DNA of 64,000 bases, taken from assembly GCA_035695765.1 (NCBI GenBank), contig DASRRI010000028.1, positions 1-64,000 on the forward strand, written 5' to 3'. Origin of the DNA: Dongia_A sp035695765. Lineage in GTDB: Bacteria > Pseudomonadota > Alphaproteobacteria > Dongiales > Dongiaceae. Numbering within the stretch: the first letter of the stretch is position 1; each line of letters opens with the position of its first letter. The translations under genes were made by a program, and so were the position numbers. Under the pieces are notes generated by a model, which was given only the letters and a program-made list of their open reading frames with translations, was not told the DNA's origin and searched no databases. This document shows positions 41,208-49,214 of this stretch, piece by piece.

Positions 41208-41978
41208 ATGCCGACCTGGGACCCGGGCCAATACCTGAAGTTCTCCGATCACCGGCTGCGGCCAGCGCTCGACCTGATGGCGCAGATCCCGCTCGAGAGC
41301 CCGCGCACGATCTACGACCTCGGCTGCGGGCCGGGCAACATCACGCGCCTGCTGGCGGAGCGCTGGCCCAATGCGGCCGTGACCGGGATCGATTCATCGC
41401 CTGACATGCTAGTGAAGGCGCGGAACGAGGCGCCGGCCGTCACATTCGACCAGGCCGACATCGGCAGCTGGTCGCCGCCGGCGCCGGCCGATCTCCTCTA
41501 CACCAACGCAACCTTGCACTGGCTCGACGATCACGCAGTACTGTTGCCGCGTTTTGCGTCGCACCTTGCGCCGGGTGGCGTGCTCGCGATCCAGATGCCG
41601 AGCAACAGCCATTCGCCATCGCATATCCTGATGGATGAAGCCGCAGCCAGCGGGCCATGGCGCGCAAGGCTCTCGGAGATACGCCCGATCTATCGCTCGA
41701 TCGAGACACCGGATGCCTATTACCGGATCCTCAGTCCCCTCCTGCGCCGGATCGATATCTGGCAGACCGATTATCTCCATGTGCTGGAGGGTGATAATCC
41801 GGTGGTCGAATGGACCAGGGGGACGGCCCTGCGCCCCTATCTCGACGCGCTTGATGAACCGGAGCGCGGCGCCTTCCTCGCCGCCTACAGCGCGCGCATC
41901 GCCGCTGCCTATCCGAACCAGCCGGATGGCCGCACCCTGTTGCCGTTTCGCCGCATTTTCCTGCTCGCGCGCGCATGA
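41208..41978 (+). CDS. tam: Trans-aconitate 2-methyltransferase
   Basis: 256 residues. The start MPTWDPGQYLKFSDHRLRPA is the typical Tam N-terminus. The SAM loop is IYDLGCGPGNITRLLAERWP, and ATLHWLDDHAVLLPR and SHLAPGGVLAIQMPSN follow. Tam methylates trans-aconitate, a toxic by-product of aconitase. Its stop overlaps the start region of a tiny lipoprotein gene. Confidence 0.9.
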   Translation: MPTWDPGQYLKFSDHRLRPALDLMAQIPLESPRTIYDLGCGPGNITRLLAERWPNAAVTGIDSSPDMLVKARNEAPAVTFDQADIGSWSPPAPADLLYTNATLHWLDDHAVLLPRFASHLAPGGVLAIQMPSNSHSPSHILMDEAAASGPWRARLSEIRPIYRSIETPDAYYRILSPLLRRIDIWQTDYLHVLEGDNPVVEWTRGTALRPYLDALDEPERGAFLAAYSARIAAAYPNQPDGRTLLPFRRIFLLARA

Positions 41979-42172
41979 TGCGCTATAATAGCCGGATGCG
42001 GAGAGGCGACGTGCGCCATCTGATCGCGAGCGCGGCATTGCTGCTGCTCGCCGGCTGCCAGTCTTGGGATTGGCGCGCGAGCGGGCGCAGCCTGCTGGAA
42101 TCAGCCTGCAACAGTGTCGGCAACTGCGCCGTCTCCTGCGCCGGCAATGCGACGGAAGGCTGGTGCCAGTAG
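41975..42172 (+). CDS. Small lipoprotein
   Basis: 65 residues. The lipobox LLLLAGC sets the lipidated Cys at residue 28. The mature part is short with several cysteines (ACNSVGNCAVSCAG). It overlaps tam by 4 nt. An in-frame ATG at 41996 is an alternative start. Function unknown. Confidence 0.6.
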   Translation: MMRYNSRMRRGDVRHLIASAALLLLAGCQSWDWRASGRSLLESACNSVGNCAVSCAGNATEGWCQ

Positions 42173-42295
42173 GCGCGGCGCGCGCGATCCATGATTTCTT
42201 TTCCGGCATGCAACAAATGCCCAGGTTCTGACGTTCGCTCAGAAGCTTCACTCTCGCCGCATGGCGGTCTGTCGCCGAAGAGATGGGAGGATCTC

Positions 42296-42766
42296 ATGGA
42301 ACATAAGAACCTGGACAAGATCCGCGATGTCGCGGAAATCCTACCGAACTGGCTGAACCCTCGCCCGCTGTCCAAGTCCGAGCGGCTCGAATGCTGGGCC
42401 GAGGCGCTGGAGCGCGAAGGCGGACGGCAGCTCAACACGCTATTTCAGGTCGAATACGCACCGGCGACCAGGCGGGCCACCGTGCGTGCCGATGATTCGC
42501 TGCTGACCGTCGCCTACAACGATCCGCGCCTGCGGGCGGAAGGCCTCGGCGGCGACACCATGGGCGACGCCGTTACGTTCTTCGGCATCAGCGAGCGGCA
42601 GATGCACGATATCGTCTGCTTCTGCCATCACGGACCGACCATCGCAGCCAATACCGCCGCCGCGCAGATTCGCGCCGCCGCTGCGCGCCCGCGCTATGAC
42701 GCGCGGCCCGTCCTCATCGGCGCCTTCGTAGCGAGCTCGATCGTCGCCGGCCTGCTCTTGATGTAG
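42296..42766 (+). CDS. Hypothetical protein with C-terminal membrane anchor
   Basis: 156 residues. A very good ribosome site (GGGAGG, 5 nt before the ATG) marks 42296. The protein has a hydrophilic body (LECWAEALEREGGRQLN, FFGISERQMHDIVCFCHHG) and a single C-terminal helix, VLIGAFVASSIVAGLLLM. The body resembles a cytoplasmic domain tethered to the membrane. I do not recognise a family. Confidence 0.6.
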   Translation: MEHKNLDKIRDVAEILPNWLNPRPLSKSERLECWAEALEREGGRQLNTLFQVEYAPATRRATVRADDSLLTVAYNDPRLRAEGLGGDTMGDAVTFFGISERQMHDIVCFCHHGPTIAANTAAAQIRAAAARPRYDARPVLIGAFVASSIVAGLLLM

Positions 42767-43207
42767 GCGGACGGCAGCGGGCATCGTCCAGCCATCGCAA
42801 GGATGGCGTTATGTTCGCGATAAACCTTCGCGCATGCGCGCGAGGGGGAGGGAACATTGACCTGCATTGAGCCGACCGTCATGCACGAGGGCTCCTCGTG
42901 GATCACTGAGCTTTAGTTTCTTCGCCGGATGGCTGCGTCAAACCCGTGACCAGCAAGAGCCCTCCTTCGTCCATCAGTCATGCATCAGGATGGGTCGCTA
43001 TTCTGACGGATCTGGACAGACGTCGAATGCGCACGCGTATGTGCCGCCCGCATCTCTCTGTCATCGCCGCCGCGTCATCGAAATGCACGGCGAAGCGACC
43101 ACCAGAACGCTGGCTCTCAATTCAATGCAGACGTGTGTCCATGGCACGATGCGGCGCGACATCGTGCCAAGCGCGGGACATTGGGACGCAAAACGAGGAG
43201 ACGACAC
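42767..43207. other. 441-bp intergenic region
   Basis: No gene is supported. A short open frame on the plus strand (42867-43211) has no protein-like features. GAGGGGGAGGGAACATTGAC at ~42840 is purine-rich. The right end supplies the ribosome site GAGGAG for the next gene. Confidence 0.4.
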
Positions 43208-43513
43208 ATGAAGACCCCCATTCTTTTCCTATTGACTGGATGTTCCTTGCTGGCGCTGCCCAGCGTGGCCTATGCAGCAGATCACGCCTTGACGGCCATA
43301 TCGGCCGGCGGCCTCACCGAGGAAAGCCAGCCGTTCCAGAATGGGACAAACAACCCCGGCCGATCCAGCGAGGATGTCGTAGGCCAGGGCAGCCCCCTGG
43401 CGGGCGAGGATTCCACCACGCCGGCAACCGACCAGCCGAATCACGGCAAGGAGAAGACGCCGCCGCCGGTATCCGACGGCAAGACGTCACCGTCGGCCCA
43501 TTCGGTTCACTAG
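43208..43513 (+). CDS. Secreted hypothetical protein
   Basis: 101 residues. The signal peptide is MKTPILFLLTGCSLLALPSV, cut after AYAA. The mature part is Pro/Ser/Thr/Gly-rich and low in complexity (NQPNHGKEKTPPPV-like). GAGGAG precedes the ATG. Function unknown. It is convergent with the broken solute-binding protein gene and overlaps its 3' end by 4 nt. Confidence 0.6.
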   Translation: MKTPILFLLTGCSLLALPSVAYAADHALTAISAGGLTEESQPFQNGTNNPGRSSEDVVGQGSPLAGEDSTTPATDQPNHGKEKTPPPVSDGKTSPSAHSVH

Positions 43514-44081
43514 AACCACAGCTCCTTGCGATCGAGCGGCACCCAAGCCGGCAGGAACGGGTTGTCGAGCGTGATGGCGGTCCGCTGATCGAGGTTCAAT
43601 TCGGCGATAGTCTTGCCGAAATGCTTGTCGAACAGCCTGTCGAGGCTGCCGTCGGCGATCATCTTTTCGAGGCCGGCCTTGATGCGCGCGGCGAGGCGAG
43701 GCTGTGATTTGCTGACATAGAAGAATTGGGCGTAACGGTATTTGATCAGCAGCTTGTCCGCGATCACCAGGTCCGGATAGACGTCATGTAACATCACCAG
43801 TTCCTGCGGCGCTTCGATCACGCCGCGCGGGAACAGGTCGAACCGCCCGCCGGCGAGCATCTTGAACAGGGACTCGTATTTCGCCGCGGTCTCCATCGCC
43901 ACGCCGTTGTGCATGAAGATCCGCACGTCGCCCCAGCCGGTGCCGCGTCCAACAATGAAGTGGCGCAGCTTGTCCAGGCTGTCGATGCCCGCGATCTCCG
44001 CCCCACGCCCTTTGGTGGCCATCGCAACGCGGTAGCCGATCAGCCCCTTGTCGATCGGATAAGGCACCGGAATGGTATTCT
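43510..44081 (-). pseudogene. Solute-binding protein, C-terminal part (split by island)
   Basis: The frame reads ENTIPVPYPIDKGLIGYRVA to the end. It is the second two-thirds of a family-3-type periplasmic solute-binding protein (FPRGVIEAPQELVMLHDVYP, GSLDRLFDKHFGKTIAEL). The N-terminal part lies at 46536-46833. Deleting the island, including its 24-bp ends, restores the frame exactly: ...VNE-I-K-NTIPV. An internal ATG at 44088, inside the island's end, could start only a truncated product without signal peptide. Confidence 0.85.
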
Positions 44082-44105
44082 CCGGCATTAGGTAGCAAAC
44101 GCACC
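44082..44105 (+). repeat. Left terminal inverted repeat of the island
   Basis: A 24-bp sequence beginning CCGGCATTAGG and ending CAAACGCACC. It is the perfect reverse complement of 46512-46535. A second stem-loop (TGCCTAG, 5 nt, CTAGGCA at 44125-44143) lies just inside. Confidence 0.9.
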
Positions 44106-44193
44106 CAGTGCGTGTTGCGCCTAGTGCCTAGGAGTTCTAGGCAATGGCGTTAACTATTGCAGCTTGTGCGAGTCGGCGGGATACATTCACCCG

Positions 44194-44925
44194 ATGCTCC
44201 GCGCGCTTCGCCTCGTCTGGCACTACTGGGAGCGGGTCTTTAGGCTCGCTGCGAAAGCGACATGCCACACGCTTTGGCTGGATTCGCCCGGGCGCGTGAT
44301 GGTCATTGTCTTGGTGGCGGCGATCTACGGCCTGCTTGTCTGGAAATTTGTAGGGAAAGACGCTGCGCAATCAGAGATGGTCAGCCAGATGCTTGCTTGG
44401 CTGTCCCCCTTGTTTGCTTTTCCTGCTGTCTTCCTCTGGAACCTGGTTTTTGTCCCCGCCAAGGTCCAAATGGAAAGCCAAGGGAAGATCACTGAGTTAA
44501 GCAAGACATTGCAGGAAAGGACGATGAGCAGGGGCACCGCACTTGCCCTAAGCGAGTTTTGGCGGCGTGGCATGGAAATGCTTGGAAGGGATGTGCATCC
44601 TCGGGATGAAGCCGATTGGGTTAGAGAGACCCAGCGGTGGGAACGGATCACGATGGAGTATCTAGCGAACTACTACACTTGGCAGGAAGCCAACTACTTT
44701 CAGACCGTTCGCTTCCGCGTTCCCCATAACCCGATCCACACACAGGGATACAACAAGGCGGCGGCAGGCCTTGATGCCAGACTCGGGCATTTAAGGTCAG
44801 TCCTGGACGCGAACCGCACCGATTGGTCGACAATCACAGCGGAAGAACGAAAACGCTTGGATCGGCACCTAGCGGCTTTCGAGGCGGAGACTTTCGCATC
44901 CGATGGCCTCAAGGCATTGGATTAG
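44194..44925 (+). CDS. Island-borne membrane protein of unknown function
   Basis: 243 residues from the ATG at 44194 (a TTG at 44164 is the only earlier option). Two N-terminal helices (VMVIVLVAAIYGLLVWKF and LAWLSPLFAFPAVFLWNL) precede a long, charged, probably helical cytoplasmic part with several Trp (EADWVRETQRWERITMEYL). The GC content is lower than in the flanks. I do not recognise a family; as cargo it could be a defence or maintenance protein, but nothing shows that directly. Confidence 0.65.
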   Translation: MLRALRLVWHYWERVFRLAAKATCHTLWLDSPGRVMVIVLVAAIYGLLVWKFVGKDAAQSEMVSQMLAWLSPLFAFPAVFLWNLVFVPAKVQMESQGKITELSKTLQERTMSRGTALALSEFWRRGMEMLGRDVHPRDEADWVRETQRWERITMEYLANYYTWQEANYFQTVRFRVPHNPIHTQGYNKAAAGLDARLGHLRSVLDANRTDWSTITAEERKRLDRHLAAFEAETFASDGLKALD

Positions 44926-44951
44926 GAAAACCGCCGTGAAGCCGGCTCTAG

Positions 44952-45473
44952 CGATCTTGTTGCGGATATGGTTTCTTTCACCCCGATCTCCGCCAGCTTC
45001 TCGACGAGAACCAGACGGGCAAGCGCCGCGCAGTGGTAGTTATGCGCGAACGCCAGGGCCATACACTGCCCTTTGTGTTCCGCCAGAAAGATGACCCAGT
45101 GCCGACAATCGCCGCGATGACATCACATGATACCATCATCCATGCGGACGAAGCCTCGCATTGGGATCGTCTGCACGCCAAGTTTGACACGCGCCGCATC
45201 AATCACAGTGAAGCCTACTCGCACGATGGCGCTTGCACGAATATGGCAGAGAGTTTCTTTAGCCGCCTGCGCCGCGCTGAGATCGGAACGCACCACCACA
45301 TTGCCGGCCCTTATCTGAACGCCTACGCGAACGAAATGGCGTGGCGCGAAGATCAGCGGCGGCAGTCAAACGGCTCGCAGTTCACGATGATGATCGCCGC
45401 CGCCACGGGGCACCCGGTCAGCCGCCAGCGGAAAGGCTACTGGCAGCGAGCTGAATCTACATCTTGTGGATAA
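44952..45473 (+). pseudogene. IS1595-family (ISXO2-like) transposase, N-terminally truncated
   Basis: The intact frame reads DENQTGKRRAVVVMRERQG, then HADEASHWDRLHAKFDTRRI, DGACTNMAESFFSRLRRAEI and GTHHHIAGPYLNAYANEMAW, the diagnostic C-terminal half of ISXO2-like transposases. A stop at 44949 and loss of similarity upstream show that the N-terminal half (zinc ribbon and first catalytic Asp) is missing. It is inactive as it stands. IS1595 elements are known to carry passenger genes, which fits the context. Confidence 0.85.
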
Positions 45474-45601
45474 CGCTATATCTTGGTGTTTCTACGAAAT
45501 GTTCCCATAGGGGATGTTGTAGACAGCCTTTAATCCTGCCATAATGTAGAGGCCAATAAGGCAAGAAGCCCAGCTTAGTGAGGGCTGAGCTTCTATATGT
45601 G

Positions 45602-45675
45602 GTGTGCGTAGTTTAACGGCAGAATGTCCGCCTAGTGATCGGAAGGTGTCGGTTCGATTCCGATCGTATACCCCA
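45602..45675 (+). tRNA. tRNA with anticodon AGU (Thr-type) and encoded CCA
   Basis: Folding by hand gives a full cloverleaf. The 7-bp acceptor is GTGTGCG/CGTATAC with two G-U pairs, with U8 and A9; the D arm is GTTT...GAAT with G18G19 and A21. The anticodon stem is TCCGC/TCGGA (one C-U mismatch at 31-39), with loop C-U-AGU-G-A (45632-45638). The T arm is GTCGG TTCGATT CCGAT, and there is an A15-U48 pair. The discriminator is C, followed by genomic CCA (45673-45675). A strong terminator follows. Confidence 0.85.
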
Positions 45676-45684
45676 GCAAACTCC

Positions 45685-45712
45685 GGGCGACCTTCGGGTC
45701 GCCCTTTTCTTT
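45685..45712 (+). terminator. Rho-independent terminator of the tRNA gene
   Basis: An 8-bp stem GGGCGACC / GGTCGCCC with a TTCG tetraloop, followed by TTTTCTTT, 9 bp after the CCA end. Confidence 0.92.
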
Positions 45713-45821
45713 GCAACAACATCTTGTTGCAGCAGGTGGGAAACGTCAAGCATTTTGTGGCCGCTTTTAATTAGCTAACTAGCTGATTGCAAGACGCTCT
45801 AAAACCGCGTTTGTTAATAAC

Positions 45822-46025
45822 ATGCAAGGTAAGCGCGGGCGTCCAAAGGATGAAGACCCTGGTCGGAAGGTAGAGCCAACGCTGCCCGCCGACGCTTATT
45901 CATGCCTTGAGCAGCTTGCCAAAATGAACAGGTTTGGAAGTACGCCCGCTGCGGTTGCGCGGTATCTTATTTTGAGAGAGATAGACGACCTAACTCGCGC
46001 CGGCGTTCTGCCGAAGAGCGCTTAG
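45822..46025 (+). CDS. Small ribbon-helix-helix-like protein (island cargo)
   Basis: 67 residues. A basic N-terminus, MQGKRGRPKDEDPGRKV, precedes a short strand VEPTLPADAYSCLEQLAKM and a helix pair (GSTPAAVARYLILREIDDLT), the outline of CopG/Arc-type DNA-binding proteins. It overlaps the convergent gene's stop by 4 nt. As an island gene it may regulate cargo or transposition (inference). Confidence 0.6.
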   Translation: MQGKRGRPKDEDPGRKVEPTLPADAYSCLEQLAKMNRFGSTPAAVARYLILREIDDLTRAGVLPKSA

Positions 46026-46447
46026 GGAATCTCCCAGTCTACGGTCTTGCCTGGCCCAGATGCGTTCCGCACGATGCCTCGGCTCCGATTGTGCCGCAGG
46101 CAAGCGCCGATCCGCTTCTTGATGGTGTTGACCAAGTGCTTGTCCGCTGTGTTGAGCGACCGCTCCGCCATGACGCGCAGCGCGATGTCACGTGACACCA
46201 TAGGCCGCTTCTCTGTCCGCAGGATCGTCATGACTGCCCGCGCCACCTCACCTCTGTAGCCAGCATGGCGCGGCGGCAGTTGCTTGGAGCGGACTTCGTC
46301 TAGGTCAATGTCGGGCTGGAATGTGCGGATCATGATACCGAGCGCGTCTAGCTCTATCAGGATTTGGCGGACGCGCATTTGCAGCGCCTCAGCTTCGCCG
46401 GCCATCTCGGACCGCTTGGCGATCAGTGCAGGGAGAACGTTTGTCAT
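46022..46447 (-). CDS. Winged-helix-like protein (island cargo)
   Basis: 141 residues. The N-terminal half is a coiled coil (LIAKRSEMAGEAEALQMRV). The C-terminal half looks like a winged helix (YRGEVARAVMTILRTEKRP, VSRDIALRVMAERSLNTAD). Similar proteins of unknown role are, from memory, frequent in alphaproteobacterial accessory DNA. The start is the ATG at 46447, 65 bp inside the right end of the island. Confidence 0.6.
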   Translation of the reverse strand: MTNVLPALIAKRSEMAGEAEALQMRVRQILIELDALGIMIRTFQPDIDLDEVRSKQLPPRHAGYRGEVARAVMTILRTEKRPMVSRDIALRVMAERSLNTADKHLVNTIKKRIGACLRHNRSRGIVRNASGPGKTVDWEIP

Positions 46448-46511
46448 GGGAAGCCTCGCTAGTTGTGTCGCAAGGCTATGTCTCGCCAGCTTGAAAGTCA
46501 GGATGGCGCGT

Positions 46512-46535
46512 GGTGCGTTTGCTACCTAATGCCGG
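46512..46535 (-). repeat. Right terminal inverted repeat of the island
   Basis: Reverse complement of 44082-44105, perfect over 24 bp. The host gene resumes at 46536. Confidence 0.9.
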
Positions 46536-46833
46536 TAATCTCATTGACGAAGTCGTTGCCGACGTCGAGCGCCAGCACATTGATGATCTCGCCCTTCACC
46601 AGTTCCTTGACGATGCGGTCGGTAGAGAGCGGTGTTGTATAGGGTTCCGCGACATAGGAGCCATAATCATCGACCGTGCGCTTCAGCACTGCCTCGAGCA
46701 GCTCATAATGATAGGCATAGCGCGCGAAGTTCGGCGGCTGCGGAAACTTGACGACATCGTCGGCGCGTGCTGCGAATGACACCGCCATCGTGATCAGGAA
46801 CAGAAGACCGCAGCATCTTGCGAGTGCGGTCAT
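46536..46833 (-). pseudogene. Solute-binding protein, N-terminal part (split by island)
   Basis: From the ATG at 46833: signal peptide MTALARCCGLLFLITMAVSF cut after AARA, then YAYHYELLEAVLKRTVDDYG and IINVLALDVGNDFVNEI. The frame hits a TAG inside the island end. With 43510-44081 it rebuilds a protein of ~290 residues, the usual size for this family. The start lies 8 bp from the parB stop, on the same strand. Confidence 0.85.
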
Positions 46834-46841
46834 GGAACGCT

Positions 46842-47711
46842 CTAATTCCCCAATTTGCCGATCAGTTCGTCGAGCTGTTCCAGGCTCTGGTAGTGGATCA
46901 CGAGCGCGCCGCCTTTGCCGTCGAACTGGATCTCGGTCTTGAGGCCGAGCTTGGCGGTGAGGTCGCGCTCCAGCGCCTTGGTATCGGCGTCCTTCTCGCG
47001 CGCAGGCTTGGCGATGCGGCCGTATTTCGATTTCTTCTTCTGCGCCAGGCGCTCGGCATCGCGGACTGACAGGCCCTTGGCGACGATGGTTTGCGCAAGC
47101 TCGACGCAGTTCGGCAGATTGATGAGGGCGCGCGCATGGCTCGCGCTGAGGCGGCCATCGGCGATCATCTCGCGCACCACGTCAGGCAGCTCGAGCAGGC
47201 GCAGCAGGTTCGCGATGTGCGGACGGCTCTTGCCGATATGGTCGGAGAGCGTCTCCTGCGTGTAGGCGAATTCCTGCATCAGGCGGCGATAGGCGCGCGC
47301 CTCTTCGATCGGGTTGAGGTCCTGGCGCTGCACATTCTCGATCAGCGCGATCTCGAGCGTGTCGCGGTCGGAGAGATCGCGCAGCACGATTGGGACTTCA
47401 TGCAGCTGCGCCTTCTGCGCCGCGCGCCAGCGCCGCTCGCCGGCGACGATCTCGAACTCGTCGGTCTTGGTGCGATGCGCGCGCACCAGGATCGGCTGCA
47501 GGACTCCCTGCTCGCGGATCGATTGGGCGAGCTGCTCCAGCTTCTCGTCATCGAATGCGACGCGCGGCTGCATCGCGCTCGGATGCAGGAACTCGATCGG
47601 CGCGGTGCGCGTCGCCGCGATCGGCGCCGCAGCTTGCGCGCCGGCCGGCGTCTCGACGTCATCGCTGCCGAGCAATGCGGACAAGCCGCGACCCAGATGC
47701 CGCTTCGCCAT
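46842..47711 (-). CDS. parB: Chromosome partitioning protein ParB
   Basis: 289 residues from the ATG at 47711 (MAKRHLGRGLSALLGSDD, the classic ParB start); an earlier ATG at 47744 is possible. The N-terminal CTPase domain is recognisable (IVAGERRWRAAQKAQLHEVP, IENVQRQDLNPIEEA), then the HTH (TQETLSDHIGKSRPHIANLL) and a C-terminal dimer domain. ParB loads at parS and spreads to build the partition complex. Two parS sites lie 1.4 and 3.4 kb upstream in the same operon. Confidence 0.96.
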   Translation of the reverse strand: MAKRHLGRGLSALLGSDDVETPAGAQAAAPIAATRTAPIEFLHPSAMQPRVAFDDEKLEQLAQSIREQGVLQPILVRAHRTKTDEFEIVAGERRWRAAQKAQLHEVPIVLRDLSDRDTLEIALIENVQRQDLNPIEEARAYRRLMQEFAYTQETLSDHIGKSRPHIANLLRLLELPDVVREMIADGRLSASHARALINLPNCVELAQTIVAKGLSVRDAERLAQKKKSKYGRIAKPAREKDADTKALERDLTAKLGLKTEIQFDGKGGALVIHYQSLEQLDELIGKLGN

Positions 47712-47754
47712 CTCTTGGCGCCTTCTTCCGGTTGGTTCGTTCATGCCGCGCCCG

Positions 47755-48576
47755 TTACGCTGCAGTTGACAGCGAACGGCCGGTGCGGCCCTGCTCGCGC
47801 TTCAGCACTTCGCTCGCCAGCAGGATGTAGGCTTGGCTGCCGGCGCAGCGGATGTCGTAGAGCAGGGCCGGCATGCCATAGCTCGGCGCCTCCGCGATGC
47901 GCACGTTGCGCGGGATCGCAGTGTCATAGACCTTGTCGCCGAAATGCTGGCGGACATCCGAGGCGACCTGCTCGTTGAGGCTGGAGCGCTTGTCGAACAT
48001 GGTGAGGACGACGCCCTGGATCTCTAGAACGGGATTCAGCTTCTGCTTCACGCGCTCGATGGTTTTCGTGAGCTGCGAGAGACCTTCGAGCGCATAGAAT
48101 TCGCATTGCAGCGGGACCAGCACGCAATCCGCCGCGACCATCGCGTTGAGCGTTAGAAGGGTCAGGGAGGGCGGGCAGTCTATGAGAATAAAATCATAAG
48201 AAAGGTTGGCCTTCGCCAGCGCATCACGCAGCCGGAATTCCCGCCGGTCGAGGTCGATGAGCTCGATCTCCGCGCCCGCCAAGTCCGGCGTGGTCGGGAC
48301 GATCCACATATTGGGTACGTTGGTTGGCTTGGTGGCCTCGGCGATGGTGACGCCATCGATCAGCATTTCATAGGAGCCGGTCTTGCGGTCCCCGCGCTCG
48401 ACGCCAAGGCCGGTCGAGGCATTGCCCTGGGGGTCGAGATCGCAGATCAACACGCGTTTTCCGCAGGCGGCGAGGGCGGTTGCGAGGTTGATGGCGGTGG
48501 TGGTCTTGCCGACTCCGCCCTTCTGGTTCGCGACGGCAATGATCCGCGGTTGTCCGTTCATGTAACCATCTGGCAT
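47755..48576 (-). CDS. parA: Chromosome partitioning ATPase ParA
   Basis: 273 residues. The deviant Walker A motif is NQKGGVGKTTTAINLATAL, with CDLDPQGNASTGLG and FILIDCPPSLTLLTLNAM. ParA forms ATP-dependent gradients on the nucleoid that pull ParB-parS complexes apart. The ATG at 48576 follows the rsmG stop by 2 bp; an internal ATG at 48561 (MNGQPRIIAVANQ) is also possible. It is in operon with parB. Confidence 0.97.
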   Translation of the reverse strand: MPDGYMNGQPRIIAVANQKGGVGKTTTAINLATALAACGKRVLICDLDPQGNASTGLGVERGDRKTGSYEMLIDGVTIAEATKPTNVPNMWIVPTTPDLAGAEIELIDLDRREFRLRDALAKANLSYDFILIDCPPSLTLLTLNAMVAADCVLVPLQCEFYALEGLSQLTKTIERVKQKLNPVLEIQGVVLTMFDKRSSLNEQVASDVRQHFGDKVYDTAIPRNVRIAEAPSYGMPALLYDIRCAGSQAYILLASEVLKREQGRTGRSLSTAA

Positions 48577-48578
48577 GA

Positions 48579-49214
48579 CTAGGTTTTCCGCTTTAGGTCA
48601 GTGATGATCAGGAGAATCCCCGCGGGGTCGGTCAGGCTCCCCCGCCTGTCGAGTCGCATTGTCCAGTGCCGCTCGGCCTGGGTCAATTCCTCTTCGGCCT
48701 GGGCGCCCTTGAGGAAGAGACATTTGCCCCCGTCGGCCACCAAAGGCGATGCCAGCTTCAGCAGCTCATCCAGCGGCGCGCAGGCCCGTGCGGTCACCAC
48801 ATCCGCCCTCAGTCCGGCCACCTGTTCGATCCGCCTGGAATGGATGGTGACCCGGTCCAGCACGCCACAGTCCAACGCGATCTGCCGCAGGAACGCGCAC
48901 TTCCGCTGGTCCGAATCAAGCAGATGGACTCGCCAGTCGGTCATGACGGCAAGGACCAAGCCGGGAAAGCCTGCGCCGGAGCCAAGGTCTGCCAATGTCC
49001 CATTCGGGCGATCGAGCAGGGGCAAGAGCTGTGCGCTGTCCAGCAAGTGCCGGCGCCAGAGATCGGGCAGGGTGGCCGGACCGACCAGGTTGATCTTGGC
49101 CTGCCACTTCACCAGAAGCACCGCGTAGGTCTCCAGGCGCTGCAATGTTTCACGTGAAACATTGATGCCTAGCGCCTTGAGTTCGCTGGCAAATTCGCTT
49201 GGGCCGAACGCCAT
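48579..49214 (-). CDS. rsmG: 16S rRNA (guanine-527-N7) methyltransferase
   Basis: 211 residues. The SAM loop is LADLGSGAGFPGLVLAV, with HLLDSDQRKCAFLRQI and ADVVTARACAPLDELL. It methylates G527 in 16S rRNA. Residues ~19-24 (NVSRET) are encoded by a perfect parS site at 49146-49161. It overlaps the mnmG stop by 1 nt (TAATG). Confidence 0.96.
   Translation of the reverse strand: MAFGPSEFASELKALGINVSRETLQRLETYAVLLVKWQAKINLVGPATLPDLWRRHLLDSAQLLPLLDRPNGTLADLGSGAGFPGLVLAVMTDWRVHLLDSDQRKCAFLRQIALDCGVLDRVTIHSRRIEQVAGLRADVVTARACAPLDELLKLASPLVADGGKCLFLKGAQAEEELTQAERHWTMRLDRRGSLTDPAGILLIITDLKRKT
49146..49161. promoter_or_regulatory. parS site 1 (inside rsmG)
   Basis: The perfect 16-bp palindrome TGTTTCACGTGAAACA, the universal ParB target, in the 5' coding part of rsmG. 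Confidence 0.97.

Larger units (their letters stand above)
44082..46535. mobile_element. 2.45-kb mobile island with perfect 24-bp terminal inverted repeats
   Basis: The element lies inside a solute-binding protein gene. Its ends, 44082-44105 and 46512-46535, are exact reverse complements starting CCGGCATTAGGTAGC. It contains a membrane protein, an IS1595-type transposase C-terminal fragment, a tRNA gene with terminator, a small RHH-like gene and a winged-helix-like gene. No direct target duplication is visible outside the ends; removing everything between them restores the host frame. Taking CCGG as a 4-bp target duplication would leave the host frame shifted. Confidence 0.8.

Noticed and set aside
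42840..42880. Possible general-stress (EcfG-type) promoter, GGAAC followed by a GC-rich spacer
   Set aside because: The -10 half is not convincing and no gene starts at the right distance.
44082..44105. CCGG at the island ends as a 4-bp target duplication
   Set aside because: Taking CCGG as target leaves the host gene out of frame; taking it as part of the 24-bp end restores the frame, so the latter is preferred, though not proven.
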